A stretch of DNA of 64,000 nt from Pigmentiphaga sp. NML030171 (GTDB lineage Bacteria > Pseudomonadota > Gammaproteobacteria > Burkholderiales > Burkholderiaceae_B). Shown here in pieces: positions 44,288-53,308 of the stretch (the stretch's first letter is position 1; each line of letters starts with the position of its first letter). The notes below the pieces were generated by a model that saw nothing but the letters and a program-made list of their open reading frames with translations, did no database searches and was not told the DNA's origin. Made by a program: the position numbers and the translations under genes. Location: NCBI RefSeq assembly GCF_002188635.1, contig NZ_NINX01000037.1:27719-91718 (forward strand). Direction: 5' to 3'.

Positions 44288-45499
44288 ATGAGGTCCTCCC
44301 CCGCCGCCGCCCGGCCGCGATCGCGGCTGGCCGCCACGGCGCTGCTGTTCGCGCTGGCCGCCCCGATGGCGGCCGGCGCCGACGGCGGGACGGCCTGCGC
44401 ACCGGCGTGGCCGCTGTGGCAGGCGTTCGGCACGCACTTCATCCAGCCCGACGGCCGGGTGCTGGACGCCAGCACCGCACGCCGGCATTCCTCGTCGGAA
44501 GGCCAGTCCTACGGCATGTTCTTCGCGCTGGTGGCCAACGACCCCGCCGCCTTCGACCGCATGTGGCGCTGGGCCGTCGACAATCTTGCCGGCGGCGACA
44601 TCGGCAGCCGGCTTCCCGCCTGGTACTGGGGCCGGCGGGACGACGGCACCTGGGGCGTGCTGGACGACAACTCCGCCTCGGACGCCGACCTGTGGTTCGC
44701 GTACGCCCTGCTCGAAGCGGGCGAGCGCTGGCGCCGCGACGACTACCTGCGCGACGCCGGCGCGCTGCTGGCCCGCATCGAGGCCGAGGAAACCGCCGAT
44801 CTGCCGGGCCTCGGCCCCATGCTGCTTCCCGGGCGCCGCAGCTTCGCGCGGCCGGACTCGCTGTGGCAGCTCAATCCCAGCTATCTGCCGCTGCCGCTGC
44901 TGCGCCGGCTGGCGCTGGCGTCGCCGTCGGGCCCATGGCCCCGCATCGCCGACAACAGCGCGGCCATGCTGGCCGCCGTGAGCCCCAAGGGATACGTGGC
45001 CGACTGGGTCGCCTATCGGGGCGCATCGCCGTCCAGCGGCCTGTTCGTGGTCGATCCGATCAAGGGCGACCTGGGCAGCTACGACGCCATCCGGACCTAT
45101 CTGTGGGCCGGCATGGCCCACGACGGCGATCCCCTGGCCGGGCCCATGCTGCAGGCGCTGCCCGGCATGGGCGCCGCGACCGCGAGCACCGGCGCGCCGC
45201 CCGAGCGCGTGCGCGCCACGACCGGCAAGACCGAGAACACCGGCCCGTTCGGCTTCTCGTCGGCGCTGGTGCCGTATTTCACCGCCAGGAAACAACCCTG
45301 GCTGGCCGACATGCAGCGGCGCCGCGCCCAGGCCATGCTGGACGAAAGCCTGCGCGCGCCCGGCCGCCAGCCGCCGTACTACGACATCGTGCTCAGCCTG
45401 TTCGGATTGGGCTGGGCCGAAGAACGCTATCGATTCCTGAGCACTGGACAAGTGCAATTATCCTGGGAGAAAACATGTCCGCCCTCCACCGCTCGCTAG
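44288..45499 (+). CDS. bcsZ: periplasmic endo-beta-1,4-glucanase (GH8)
   Basis: This 403-residue protein has a signal peptide (to about APMAAGA). GH8 catalytic motifs are the acid-bearing SSSEGQSYGMFFALVANDP and the DDNSASDADLWFAYALLEAGERW block with its conserved Asp residues. BcsZ trims nascent or misfolded cellulose in the periplasm and is needed for normal export. The 3' end overlaps bcsC by 25 bases, longer than the four-base overlaps elsewhere in the operon. Confidence 0.94.
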   Translation: MRSSPAAARPRSRLAATALLFALAAPMAAGADGGTACAPAWPLWQAFGTHFIQPDGRVLDASTARRHSSSEGQSYGMFFALVANDPAAFDRMWRWAVDNLAGGDIGSRLPAWYWGRRDDGTWGVLDDNSASDADLWFAYALLEAGERWRRDDYLRDAGALLARIEAEETADLPGLGPMLLPGRRSFARPDSLWQLNPSYLPLPLLRRLALASPSGPWPRIADNSAAMLAAVSPKGYVADWVAYRGASPSSGLFVVDPIKGDLGSYDAIRTYLWAGMAHDGDPLAGPMLQALPGMGAATASTGAPPERVRATTGKTENTGPFGFSSALVPYFTARKQPWLADMQRRRAQAMLDESLRAPGRQPPYYDIVLSLFGLGWAEERYRFLSTGQVQLSWEKTCPPSTAR

Positions 45500-48400
45500 C
45501 GCCCGGGCGCCGGACCGCCCCAAGCCCGGGCCGCGCTTCCAAGGGGGGCCGCCGGCTGGCGGCTGGAGGCGGCTTCCTGACGGCCGGCCTGCTGGCCGCG
45601 CTCGCCGTTGCCCCGAGCCTGAGCGCGCAGGCCCAGCCCGCCGCCGCATCATCGCCGACGCCGGCGGCCACGGCGAAGTCGCTGCTCGAACAGGGCCGCT
45701 ACTGGCAGACCCACGCCAACGACGCACGCGCCGCGGAAGCCTGGGGACGCCTGCTTATGATCGACCCCAAGCATGCGGAGGCGCTCTACAACCTCGGCCT
45801 GCTCGAACTGAAAGCCAATCGGCCGGCCCGCGCCCAGGAATACCTGACGCAGCTGCGGGCGCTGGGAACGGCCGAAATCGACGCGGCGCGCCTGGAACAG
45901 TCGATAGACCTGCACGGCGGCGACAAGCCGAAGATGCTGGAGCAAGCCAGGCTGCTGGCCAGTTCGGGCGAACTCGACAAGGCCGTGGCCCAGTACCGCG
46001 CCGTGTTCGGCGGCAAGGTGCCGCAGGGCAAGGTGGCGCTGGAGTTCTACAGCTACCTGGGCTACACCGACGGCGGCTGGACCGAAGCGCACCAGGGCAT
46101 GGAGCGGCTGCAGCGCGAAAGCCCCGACGACATCCAGGTCTCGCTGGCGCTGGCCAAGCTGCTGACGCGCAATGAAAGCACCCGCGCCGAGGGCATCCGC
46201 CGCCTGGCCAAGCTGTCGACCCGCAAGGACATCGGCGGCGACGCCGAGGAAAGCTGGCGGGTCGCGCTGACCTGGTACGGCGATCCCCGTCCCGCCGAGG
46301 CTCCCCTGTTCCAGGCGTATCTGAAGGCGCACCCGGACGACACCGAGATCCGCCAGCAGTTCAGCCGCATGCGCAAGCCCGGCAAGAGCGGCACCCAGGC
46401 CGCGGCGCTGTCGCCGCGGGACGTGCAGTTGAACCGCGCCTTCCAGGACCTGGAGAACGGCGATCTCGCCGCCGCCGAGACAAACCTGACCGCCCTGCTC
46501 GAAGCCAATCCCAACCACACCGATGCGCTCGGCGGCATGGGCGTGCTGCGTCTCAAGCAGGACCGGCCGGACGAAGCCGTCGATTTCCTGACTCGCGCCA
46601 CCCGGCAGCCGCGCGCCCGCGCCGGCTGGCAGCAGGTCCTGGGCGTCGCCCGCTACTGGTCGCTGACCGGCAGCGCCGAGCGCGCCCGCGCCGATGGCGA
46701 CCTGGAGACGGCGCAGCGGCAGCTGGAGCAGGCCGTCAAACTGTCGCAGAACGACCGGACGGCCGAGGCCGCGCTGGGACAGGTGCTGGCCGAACGCGGC
46801 CAGTACGCGCAGGCCGAGAAGATCCTGCGCGGCATCCTGGCGCGCGACAAGGGCAATCTTGCCGCGACGCAGGGCCTGGTGCACGTGCTGGCGCAGACCG
46901 ACCGCCTGGACGAAGCGCTGCAGATGGTCTCGCAACTGAGTCCCGCCGACCAGGAGAAGATAGGCAGCGTCGGCCGGCTGCGCGCCATCCAGGCCCGCAA
47001 CGACGCCCGCAAGGCCAGCGACCGGGGCGACCTGGCCGCCGCCCGGCGGCTGCTGGAGGACGGCCTGCGCGCCAGCCCGGACGACGCCTGGCTGCGCCTG
47101 GACCTGGCGCGCATCTACCTCAAGGGCGGCAACATCGCCGAGGCGCGCGGCGTGGTCGACGGCCTGCTGCTGACCCATCCCGACGATCCGGGCGCGCTGC
47201 AGGCGAGCGCGCTCCTGTCGTCCCAGGTGCAGGATTGGGAAGCGGCGCTCAAGACATTGGACAAGATTCCGGCGCGCAACCGCGGCAAGGAAGTCCTCGA
47301 TCTGCAGAAGCATGCCTGGACGCAGTATCAGGTATCGCAAGCGGTGAAGTTCGCGCGGGCCGGCAAGCCGGACCAGGCCAAGGCCATTCTTGCCGGCCTC
47401 GAACCGGAAGTGGCGCAGCAGCCCGGCCTGCTCGGCGCCATCGCCGCCGGCTACAGCGATGCCGGCGACAACATGCACGCGCTGAGCATGCTGCGGCAGG
47501 CCGTGGCGCGCACGCCGACGCCGGACAACGACCTGCTGCTGCAGTACGCGGTGGTGCTGCTCAAGACCGACCAGGACGCGGAGGCCGCGGGCATCCTGCG
47601 CCAACTGCAGACCCAGGCGCTGGACGACCGGCAGACCGCCGGCTTCGAGGATCTGCGCAAGCTCTATACCGTGCGCCAGGCCGATGCGCTGCGCCAACGC
47701 GGCCGCATCGCCGACGCCTACGACGTGCTGGCCCCGATGTTGGCGAAGTATCCCAGCGACCCGCTGGTCGTGGGCGCGCTCGCCCGCATGTACTCGGCGG
47801 CCGGCGACGGCGCCAAGGCCCTGTCCCTGCACCAGCAGTTGCTGGCCAAGGATCCGGACAACGCGGAACTGCTCACCGCCGCGGCGCAGACGGCGGTCCA
47901 GGCCCGGAACACGAGCTATGCCGAGACCGCGCTGGCCAAGGCCGCCAGCCTGCAGCCGAACAACCCCACGGTGCTGGCGGCGGTCGGCCGCGTCTACAAC
48001 AGCATGGGCAAGAGCGGCAAGGCGGCGGAATACCTGAAGGCGGCCCTGGCCGCGCAGGAAGCCGCCAAGGCGGCGCCGGTGGCGCAAGCGGATGCCGCGC
48101 CGGCGCCTTCCGCGCCCGACGGCAATCCCTTCGCCGCCCTGCCGGGCCAGACCCGCAGCAATCCGCTGGCGCTGGGCGAACCGGCTGGCGCGCCGGCCGA
48201 GCCGGCCCTCGTTTCCTACGGCGGCCCGGTCTTCGGCGACCAGGTCACGGCCCCCGCGGCCTATGCCGCGGCGGCGCGCGACGAACAGGGGCGGCCGGCC
48301 GCGCGCGCGCCGGCGCCGCCGGCGGCCACGGAAACCGCGCTGGCGCCCCCACTGCCGCCCGCGCGCTCCTCATCCAGCGCGGAACCCGCGCCGGTCGTCT

Positions 48401-49824
48401 CGTCGGTGCGCGCGGACCTGCAGCCCGCGGCGGTGCAGTCGCCCTTCGTGGCCACGGTATCGGCGCCGCCCCCCGGCACGATTCTTCCCCCCTCCCCCAG
48501 GTCCATTCCCGACCCGGTGATAGGGGTCGATCCCGTCCCTGCGCTGCCGCCCTCGCCTTTCCGCCGGCCCGACGGCACGCCGGGGAAGCTGGCCGCGGCA
48601 GACGCCGCGCCCGCGGCTCCGCGGACGCTGGCCGAAGAACTGGACGCCATCCAGCAGGCGCGCAGCGCGACCATCACCGTCGGTTCGACCGTGCGCCAGC
48701 ACAACGGCGCCTCGGGCATGGGCCGCATGCTGGACGTGGAAACGCCGGTCACGGTGGACTTTCCCGTCGGCGACGGCCGCGCCTATGTCCAGGCCACCCC
48801 GGTCACGCTGCGCGCGGGCTCGGTCGGCGAGGACTTCGCCTCGAGCAGTCAGTTCGGCGGCGGTCCCGCCGCCGCCAATGCCCAGCAACTGGGTCTCGTC
48901 GGCGCCCCCGGATCGCAGAACGCGAGCGGCGTGGGCGTCGCCGTGGGCTACCAGTTGTCGGGTCTGAAGCTCGACCTGGGCGTCACGCCGTTCGGCTTCC
49001 GCTACCAGAACATCGTCGGCGGCGCGCGCTTCGACGGCGACGTCTACAACGAGGACGGCCCGCGGCTGTCCTATGGCGCCGAGTTCTCGCGCCGCGCGGT
49101 CACGGACACGGTCCTGTCGTACGCCGGCGTGCGCGACAGCCGTACCGGCGAAAGCTGGGGCGGCGTGACGGCCACGGGCGGACGTCTGCGCGGCGGGCTG
49201 AACTACGACGGCTACGGCTTCTACGGCAGCCTCGGCTGGCACAGCCTGAACGGCCACAACGTGCAGTCGAACAGCAGGCTGTCGGGCGGCGCGGGTTTCT
49301 ACATGCAGCTCATCCGCGAGCCCAACCGCGACCTGACCGCGGGGGTGGACCTGACCCTGTTCGGCTACGACAAGAACCTGGGCTACTACACGGTGGGCAA
49401 CGGCGGCTACTTCAGCCCCCAGCGCTTCGTCGCCCTCAGCCTGCCGGTGGCCTGGGCGCAGCGCCAGGGCCGCTTCAGCTACCAGATCAAAGGCTCCATC
49501 GGCGTGCAGCACATCAAGCAGGATGCCGCGAATTACTTCTCGGATCCGACCCGCCAGGCCCAGGCGCAAGCCATCGCCGCCGCCTACGGCACGCAGGCCA
49601 GCTACGCAGGCCAGAGCAAGACCGGAGTCGGCTACGGCCTCGCGCTGGCGGCCGAATACCAGCTCGCGCCCAAGTGGTTCCTGGGCGGCAATCTCAGCAT
49701 CGACAACGCGCGCGACTATCGGCAATACAAGGGCGGCATCTACGTGCGCTACGCGCTCGAATCACAGACGGGCCCGGTGCCCATGCCGGTGCCTCCTTTC
49801 ACTTCCCCCTACGCAAGCGAATGA
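45475..49824 (+). CDS. bcsC: cellulose export protein with TPR scaffold and outer-membrane barrel
   Basis: This 1449-residue protein has a long N-terminal basic lead before the signal hydrophobic stretch (FLTAGLLAALAVAPSLSAQAQ). About 800 residues of TPR repeats follow (for example AEALYNLGLLELKANRPARAQEYLTQL). A Pro/Ala-rich linker spans about 865-1040, and a BcsC C-terminal beta-barrel begins near residue 1045 (ITVGSTVRQHNGASGMGRM to the end). It carries cellulose through the outer membrane. It is larger than E. coli BcsC, mainly because of the linker. The start has GGAGA upstream, inside bcsZ. Confidence 0.94.
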   Translation: MSALHRSLAPGRRTAPSPGRASKGGRRLAAGGGFLTAGLLAALAVAPSLSAQAQPAAASSPTPAATAKSLLEQGRYWQTHANDARAAEAWGRLLMIDPKHAEALYNLGLLELKANRPARAQEYLTQLRALGTAEIDAARLEQSIDLHGGDKPKMLEQARLLASSGELDKAVAQYRAVFGGKVPQGKVALEFYSYLGYTDGGWTEAHQGMERLQRESPDDIQVSLALAKLLTRNESTRAEGIRRLAKLSTRKDIGGDAEESWRVALTWYGDPRPAEAPLFQAYLKAHPDDTEIRQQFSRMRKPGKSGTQAAALSPRDVQLNRAFQDLENGDLAAAETNLTALLEANPNHTDALGGMGVLRLKQDRPDEAVDFLTRATRQPRARAGWQQVLGVARYWSLTGSAERARADGDLETAQRQLEQAVKLSQNDRTAEAALGQVLAERGQYAQAEKILRGILARDKGNLAATQGLVHVLAQTDRLDEALQMVSQLSPADQEKIGSVGRLRAIQARNDARKASDRGDLAAARRLLEDGLRASPDDAWLRLDLARIYLKGGNIAEARGVVDGLLLTHPDDPGALQASALLSSQVQDWEAALKTLDKIPARNRGKEVLDLQKHAWTQYQVSQAVKFARAGKPDQAKAILAGLEPEVAQQPGLLGAIAAGYSDAGDNMHALSMLRQAVARTPTPDNDLLLQYAVVLLKTDQDAEAAGILRQLQTQALDDRQTAGFEDLRKLYTVRQADALRQRGRIADAYDVLAPMLAKYPSDPLVVGALARMYSAAGDGAKALSLHQQLLAKDPDNAELLTAAAQTAVQARNTSYAETALAKAASLQPNNPTVLAAVGRVYNSMGKSGKAAEYLKAALAAQEAAKAAPVAQADAAPAPSAPDGNPFAALPGQTRSNPLALGEPAGAPAEPALVSYGGPVFGDQVTAPAAYAAAARDEQGRPAARAPAPPAATETALAPPLPPARSSSSAEPAPVVSSVRADLQPAAVQSPFVATVSAPPPGTILPPSPRSIPDPVIGVDPVPALPPSPFRRPDGTPGKLAAADAAPAAPRTLAEELDAIQQARSATITVGSTVRQHNGASGMGRMLDVETPVTVDFPVGDGRAYVQATPVTLRAGSVGEDFASSSQFGGGPAAANAQQLGLVGAPGSQNASGVGVAVGYQLSGLKLDLGVTPFGFRYQNIVGGARFDGDVYNEDGPRLSYGAEFSRRAVTDTVLSYAGVRDSRTGESWGGVTATGGRLRGGLNYDGYGFYGSLGWHSLNGHNVQSNSRLSGGAGFYMQLIREPNRDLTAGVDLTLFGYDKNLGYYTVGNGGYFSPQRFVALSLPVAWAQRQGRFSYQIKGSIGVQHIKQDAANYFSDPTRQAQAQAIAAAYGTQASYAGQSKTGVGYGLALAAEYQLAPKWFLGGNLSIDNARDYRQYKGGIYVRYALESQTGPVPMPVPPFTSPYASE

Positions 49825-49867
49825 CCCGAATCCTTTTTACCGCTGCAACGCATGACCGGAGTACGCC

Positions 49868-50503
49868 ATGGTTTCACTGATCGCGGGTCTGACGATCCTG
49901 ATCGTCGGCGACAGCCACCTGGCGACTCCCAGCTATCTGATCGGATCGCTGCATGATGCCCTGCTCAAGCAGGGCGCCAAGAGCGTCCACACCCTGGGCG
50001 TATGCGGCTCGACGCCGGCGGAATGGCTTGCCGTCACGCCCGGCGCCTGCGGCGGCGCCGAACGCGTCGGCAGCGGCAAGGCGGTCGTGGCGGGCGCCGC
50101 CGCCAAGACCCAGCCCATCGCGCAATTGATCGCCAAGGACAAGCCCGATCTGGTGGTCCTGATCTTCGGCGACACGATGGCCGGCTACACCAAGCCCGAC
50201 TTCCCCAAGGCATGGGCCTGGCAACAGACGACCTCGCTGGTCAATGCCGTCGCCGCCACCCACACCAAGTGCGCCTGGGTGGGGCCGACCTGGGGCAGCG
50301 AAGGCGGCAAGTACGGCAAGACCTTTCCGCGGGTACAGGTCACGTCGAGGTTCCTGGAGGCCAACGTCTCGCCCTGCCGGTACATCGACTCGCTGAAGTT
50401 CTCCAAGCCCAGGCAATGGGCGACGGTGGACGGCCAGCATCTCACCCCGCCCGGCTACCAGCAATGGGGCGAAGCCATCGCCCAGGCCCTGGCCAAACAA
50501 TGA
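49868..50503 (+). CDS. SGNH-hydrolase-like protein, WssF-like (copy 1)
   Basis: This 211-residue protein has a GDSHL nucleophile block at residues 14-18 (Ser16) and a C-terminal DGQH with Asp188 and His191. Block III reads GDTM where SGNH enzymes usually have GxND. Cysteines 46, 61, 135 and 170 are kept in the next gene's product, suggesting two disulphides and an extracytoplasmic location, yet no cleavable signal peptide is evident. Length and position match WssF of Pseudomonas cellulose-acetylation operons, so acetyl transfer to cellulose is inferred. GGAG precedes the ATG by six bases. Confidence 0.75.
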   Translation: MVSLIAGLTILIVGDSHLATPSYLIGSLHDALLKQGAKSVHTLGVCGSTPAEWLAVTPGACGGAERVGSGKAVVAGAAAKTQPIAQLIAKDKPDLVVLIFGDTMAGYTKPDFPKAWAWQQTTSLVNAVAATHTKCAWVGPTWGSEGGKYGKTFPRVQVTSRFLEANVSPCRYIDSLKFSKPRQWATVDGQHLTPPGYQQWGEAIAQALAKQ

Positions 50504-50552
50504 TCCCTTCATGTCGACAGCCGACCCTAACTAGCATCTGGATGAAATCAAC

Positions 50553-51212
50553 ATGTCTCTTTCCGCTCTTGCCGGCCTCAGCCTGCTGATCCTGGGAGAA
50601 AGCCACCTGGCGGCCACCGGCAGCCTGATCGAGGCCCTGCACGACGATCTGGTCAAGCAGGGCGCACAGGTCCATTCGATCGGCGCATGCGGCGCCGGCG
50701 CGCAGGACTGGCTGGCCAAGAAGAAGGTCGATTGCGGCGGCGACCGCGTCGGCAAAGGCAAGGCCGTCATACGGGGAGCCGATGCGACGACCTTTCCCAT
50801 CGGGGAACTGATCGCCGCCGACAAGCCGGACGTGGTCGTGGTCATCATCGGCGACACCATGGCCGCCTACGACAAGAGCGCCTTTCCCAAGACCTGGGCC
50901 TGGCAGAGCGTCACGGCCCTGACGCGCGCCATCTCCGCGACCCGCACGCGCTGCGTGTGGGTCGGCCCGCCCTGGGGCAAGGCGGGCGGCCGATACAACA
51001 AGAACGACGAGCGGGTGCGGCTCATGTCCACGTTCCTCGCCACCAACGTCGCTCCCTGCGATTACGTCGATTCGCTGAAGTTCTCCAAACCCGGCGAATG
51101 GAAAACCACCGACGGCCAGCACTTCACCGTGGCCGGCTACAAGGCCTGGGGCGCCGCCATCACGCAGGCGCTGGCCAATACCCCGGCCGTCAAGGAGGCT
51201 CACGCAAAATGA
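50553..51212 (+). CDS. SGNH-hydrolase-like protein, WssF-like (copy 2)
   Basis: This 219-residue paralogue of the preceding protein keeps the same frame of motifs: GESHL at 15-19 (Ser17), GDTM, four cysteines (46, 61, 134, 169), SLKFSKP and DGQH (Asp187, His190). The first block has Glu for Asp. Tandem duplication of the whole gene is the simple explanation. Divergence is even over the length, so it is not recent. The stop overlaps the AlgF-like gene as ATGA. Confidence 0.75.
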   Translation: MSLSALAGLSLLILGESHLAATGSLIEALHDDLVKQGAQVHSIGACGAGAQDWLAKKKVDCGGDRVGKGKAVIRGADATTFPIGELIAADKPDVVVVIIGDTMAAYDKSAFPKTWAWQSVTALTRAISATRTRCVWVGPPWGKAGGRYNKNDERVRLMSTFLATNVAPCDYVDSLKFSKPGEWKTTDGQHFTVAGYKAWGAAITQALANTPAVKEAHAK

Positions 51213-51865
51213 AACGCGCACTGATCGCCGCGCTGGCCACGTCGCTGCCGACGCTGGCTCCGCACGCGGCCGGGATACCGCTCTATCCGACCGGCCCGGC
51301 CGAGGACTCGGCCTTCGTCCGCTTCGTCAACGCCACGGACGCCGCGCTGGAGATCCAGGCCGCCGGCTCCCAGGCGAAGCTGTCGCTGCCGACCGACAAA
51401 CCGTCGTCGGGATTCATGCCGGTTGCCGCCAACAAGCCCGTGAAAGGCACCCTGACCGGCGCGGACCGGCGCTCGGACGTGGCGGTGACCGTCAAACCGG
51501 GCGAGTTCGCCACCGTGATCGCGCTGGCAAAGAACGCCAGCCTCGTCATCAAGGAATCACCCGACGATTTCAACGCGATGCGCGCCTCGCTGGCGTTCTA
51601 CAACGCCGATCCGGCGTGCCGCCAGGCGGGACTGCGCGCGGCGGGGCGCAACGTCGGCATCTTCGACGGCGTCGGCCACGGCCAGGCCAAGCGCCGCCTG
51701 ATCAACCCCGTCGCCGTGACGGTGGAGCTCACCTGCGGCGGCAAGCCGCAGGGCTCGCCGCGCGAGCTGGGCGCGCTCGAGGCCGGCCAACGCTACACGG
51801 TGCTGGCCGTACCCGGTCCCCAGGGCACCCGCACGCTGTTCGCCAACGACGCCTTGATCCGCTGA
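51209..51865 (+). CDS. wssG: AlgF/WssG-like polysaccharide O-acetylation protein
   Basis: This 218-residue exported protein has a signal peptide ending PHAAG, then IPLYPTGPAEDSAFVRFVNATDAALEI, the AlgF-type opening. It has beta-sandwich character throughout. AlgF is a periplasmic partner that passes acetyl groups between the membrane acyltransferase and the acetylating enzyme. AAGGAGG precedes the start, which overlaps the previous stop. The symbol follows the Pseudomonas wss operon naming and is by analogy. Confidence 0.82.
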   Translation: MKRALIAALATSLPTLAPHAAGIPLYPTGPAEDSAFVRFVNATDAALEIQAAGSQAKLSLPTDKPSSGFMPVAANKPVKGTLTGADRRSDVAVTVKPGEFATVIALAKNASLVIKESPDDFNAMRASLAFYNADPACRQAGLRAAGRNVGIFDGVGHGQAKRRLINPVAVTVELTCGGKPQGSPRELGALEAGQRYTVLAVPGPQGTRTLFANDALIR

Positions 51866-51898
51866 CCCGTTCCACGAGACCCCCGACAGGCCTCCCCC

Positions 51899-53308
51899 AT
51901 GGTTTTTGCGTCGCTGGAATTTCTCACGCTGTTCCTGCCGGCCTTCCTGCTCGTCTACGCGGCCACGCCGGCGCCGTATCGCAATGCCGTGCTGATGCTC
52001 TCGAGCTGGATCTTCTACGGCTGGTGGAGTCCGCTGCTGCTGTCGCTGTTCATCGCCCTGATCCTGGTGGGCTGGATAGGCGGCATGGCCATAGACGGCA
52101 CCCGCACCGAGCGCCAGCGCATGCTGATGCTGACGGCCTTCATCGCCATCAACCTGTCCGTGCTGTGCTGGTACAAGTACGCCAACATCCTGGTCGAGAC
52201 CTTCAACCAGGTGCTGGCATGGCGCGGCGCGCTGCCCGTGGCCTGGGAGAAGATCGCGCTGCCCATCGGCCTGTCCTTCATCGTGCTGCAATCGATCTCC
52301 TACCTGATCGACGTGCAGCGCCGCGTCGTGCCGGCCGACCGCAGCTTCGTGAACTTCGGCGCCTACCAGGCCATGTTCGTGCACCTGATCGCCGGCCCCA
52401 TCATCCGCTATGACTGGGTGGCGCGCGAACTGCGCGAGCGCACCGTCGACTGGCCCCAGTTCACGCAGGGCGCACGCCGCTTCATGATCGGCTTCGGCAT
52501 GAAGGTGCTGATCGCCGACACGCTGTCGCCCCTGGTGCAGACCGCCTTCTCGCTGTCCGCCCCCACTTTCCTGGACGCGTGGCTGGGCTGCTTCGCCTAC
52601 AGCCTGCAACTGTTCTTCGACTTCGCCGGCTACAGCGCCATGGCCATCGGCCTGGGCTTGATGCTGGGCTTTCACTTCCCCGAGAACTTCAACCATCCCT
52701 ACCTGGCCACCAGCATCCAGGACTTCTGGCGCCGCTGGCATTTGTCGCTGTCGAGCTGGCTGCGCGATTATCTCTACATCCCGCTGGGCGGCAACCGCAA
52801 GGGCGAGGTGCGCACCTACGTCAACCTGCTGCTGACCATGGCCATCGCCGGCCTCTGGCACGGCGGGGACAACTGGAACTACCTGCTGTGGGGCATCGCC
52901 CACGGCGTGGCCCTGGCCGGCACGCGGCTGTGGGGCCATGCGTCGCTGCCCGAGCCGCCCGCCGCGCTGTCGCGCGTGCTGACCCTGCTGTTCGTCATGC
53001 TGGCCTGGACGCTGTTCCGCGCGCACTCCTTCGGCTCCGCCCTGGACATGTACGCCGGCCAGTTCGGCCTGAACGGCTACGCGCTGGGCGATGCCTTGCG
53101 CGTCCAGCTTCGTCCCGCCCACCTGATGGCCATGGTCCTGGGCGTGCTGTGCATCGTCTACCCGGCGGTGGACGCCTGGCTGGCGCGCGGCGGACGGCCG
53201 GCGCTGCTGCGCGCCTGGGACGGCGCCTGGCCGGTGGCCGGCTTCCTGCTGGGCTTCTCGCTGATCGCCAGCCGCGGCGCGGTCCCCTTCCTGTACTTCC
53301 AGTTCTGA
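51899..53308 (+). CDS. wssH: MBOAT-family O-acyltransferase, AlgI/WssH-like
   Basis: This 469-residue inner-membrane protein has many hydrophobic segments and MBOAT landmarks: FDFAGYSAMAIGLGLMLGFHFPENFNHPYLATSIQDFWRRWHLSLSSWLRDYLYIPLGGNRKG, and GLWHGGDNWNYLLWG with the invariant active-site His. It moves acetyl groups from cytoplasmic acetyl-CoA to the periplasmic face for transfer to polymer. It starts 33 bases after the AlgF-like gene. The stop shares a base with the next ATG (TGATG). Confidence 0.93.
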   Translation: MVFASLEFLTLFLPAFLLVYAATPAPYRNAVLMLSSWIFYGWWSPLLLSLFIALILVGWIGGMAIDGTRTERQRMLMLTAFIAINLSVLCWYKYANILVETFNQVLAWRGALPVAWEKIALPIGLSFIVLQSISYLIDVQRRVVPADRSFVNFGAYQAMFVHLIAGPIIRYDWVARELRERTVDWPQFTQGARRFMIGFGMKVLIADTLSPLVQTAFSLSAPTFLDAWLGCFAYSLQLFFDFAGYSAMAIGLGLMLGFHFPENFNHPYLATSIQDFWRRWHLSLSSWLRDYLYIPLGGNRKGEVRTYVNLLLTMAIAGLWHGGDNWNYLLWGIAHGVALAGTRLWGHASLPEPPAALSRVLTLLFVMLAWTLFRAHSFGSALDMYAGQFGLNGYALGDALRVQLRPAHLMAMVLGVLCIVYPAVDAWLARGGRPALLRAWDGAWPVAGFLLGFSLIASRGAVPFLYFQF

